Positions 5,145 to 5,359 of a DNA stretch of 5,359 bases are shown in pieces (the first letter of the stretch is position 1; the number at the start of each line of letters is the position of its first letter). The stretch comes from an uncultured Spongiibacteraceae bacterium. GTDB taxonomy: Bacteria > Pseudomonadota > Gammaproteobacteria > Pseudomonadales > Dasaniaceae. The stretch spans positions 1-5,359 of the forward strand of contig CALBVI010000281.1 in NCBI GenBank assembly GCA_937969395.1. Reading direction: 5' to 3'. Below the pieces are notes generated by a model. The model made no database searches. It had not been told where the DNA came from and saw nothing but the letters and a program-made list of their open reading frames with translations. Position numbers and translations under genes: made by a program.

Positions 5145-5359
5145 ATGCTTAATGCACATATTGATGATCAATACTTAGCTGGGGAATATTTACATTTACC
5201 ACCCGATGCCGAGCATTTAATAACGGCCGACAACACTCGCCATAAAATTCAAGTTACTGAGGCACTCGAAGGATTCCGAAGCCATCAATTGGCCGAACTC
5301 GACAAAGCCAATTTAATGAATAGAGTTGACGTTAAATTCATGCTTCCCATAGCATTTCT
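5145..5359 (+). CDS. VTC-type polyphosphate polymerase domain protein, N-terminus; runs off right edge
   Basis: The visible 71 residues begin MLNAHIDDQYLAGEYLHLPP and end in LDKANLMNRVDVKFMLPIAF. The segment FRSHQLAELDKANLMNRVDVKFMLP (45-68) matches the opening of bacterial VTC-domain proteins, whose hallmark is L..LD...LM.RVD.KF.(L/V)P, the first strand of a triphosphate-tunnel fold with basic residues pointing inward. In yeast Vtc4 this fold makes polyphosphate from ATP. Activity of the bacterial relatives is largely inferred. The ATG at 5145 is the only plausible start, because an in-frame TAA lies at 5106-5108 with no ATG, GTG or TTG in between. The ribosome binding site is weak. No signal peptide is seen, so the protein is probably cytoplasmic. 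It follows the CotH lipoprotein gene by 148 bases on the same strand, an arrangement known from other bacteria. The catalytic core is outside the window. Confidence 0.7.
   Translation, partial: MLNAHIDDQYLAGEYLHLPPDAEHLITADNTRHKIQVTEALEGFRSHQLAELDKANLMNRVDVKFMLPIAF

Noticed and set aside
1..5359. CRISPR array, tRNA or rRNA genes, insertion sequences, attachment sites
   Set aside because: I saw no regularly spaced direct repeats, tRNA-like cloverleaf, transposase coding or terminal inverted repeats with target duplications. The hairpins present are isolated.

Overview
The window looks like a chromosomal segment of a marine-type gammaproteobacterium. The partial 6-phosphogluconate dehydratase aligns closely, from memory, with the enterobacterial enzyme, and MiaE is largely a proteobacterial enzyme. 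The moderate GC content and the very acidic secreted lipoprotein fit a marine habitat. A Cellvibrionales-like lineage is a guess that the sequence alone cannot settle.

Layout. The left end (1-1095, minus) is the N-terminal ~60% of edd, the Entner-Doudoroff dehydratase. Its 3' end and any partner genes lie off the left edge. The 445-base gap 1096-1540 has no protein gene but is dense in signals, all on the minus strand: an edd promoter overlapped by an imperfect palindrome, three consecutive hairpins ending in a U-rich intrinsic terminator, a candidate promoter for that short transcript, and two identical 11-bp palindromes 51 bp apart. I read it as a candidate ~150-nt small RNA, or an edd leader with an attenuator. 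It could also be the processed 3' UTR of miaE. Next comes miaE (1541-2155, minus), a complete diiron tRNA hydroxylase with its own promoter.

The gap 2156-2419 separates miaE from a divergent plus-strand unit. That unit starts with a large outer-membrane lipoprotein (2420-4996) made of a lipobox signal peptide, a Thr/Glu-rich linker, three lamin-tail-like (LTD) repeats and a C-terminal CotH-type kinase domain. After a 148-base spacer with two hairpins comes the start of a second gene (5145 to the right edge). Its N-terminus resembles a VTC-type polyphosphate polymerase domain protein.

How the parts relate. edd and miaE are housekeeping-type genes with no evident functional link. The CotH/LTD lipoprotein and the VTC-domain protein probably work together. 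This pairing, often with a DUF4956 membrane protein, recurs in environmental bacteria, and its biological role is poorly understood. It is the most interesting protein system here. The structured RNA between miaE and edd is the most interesting non-coding signal.
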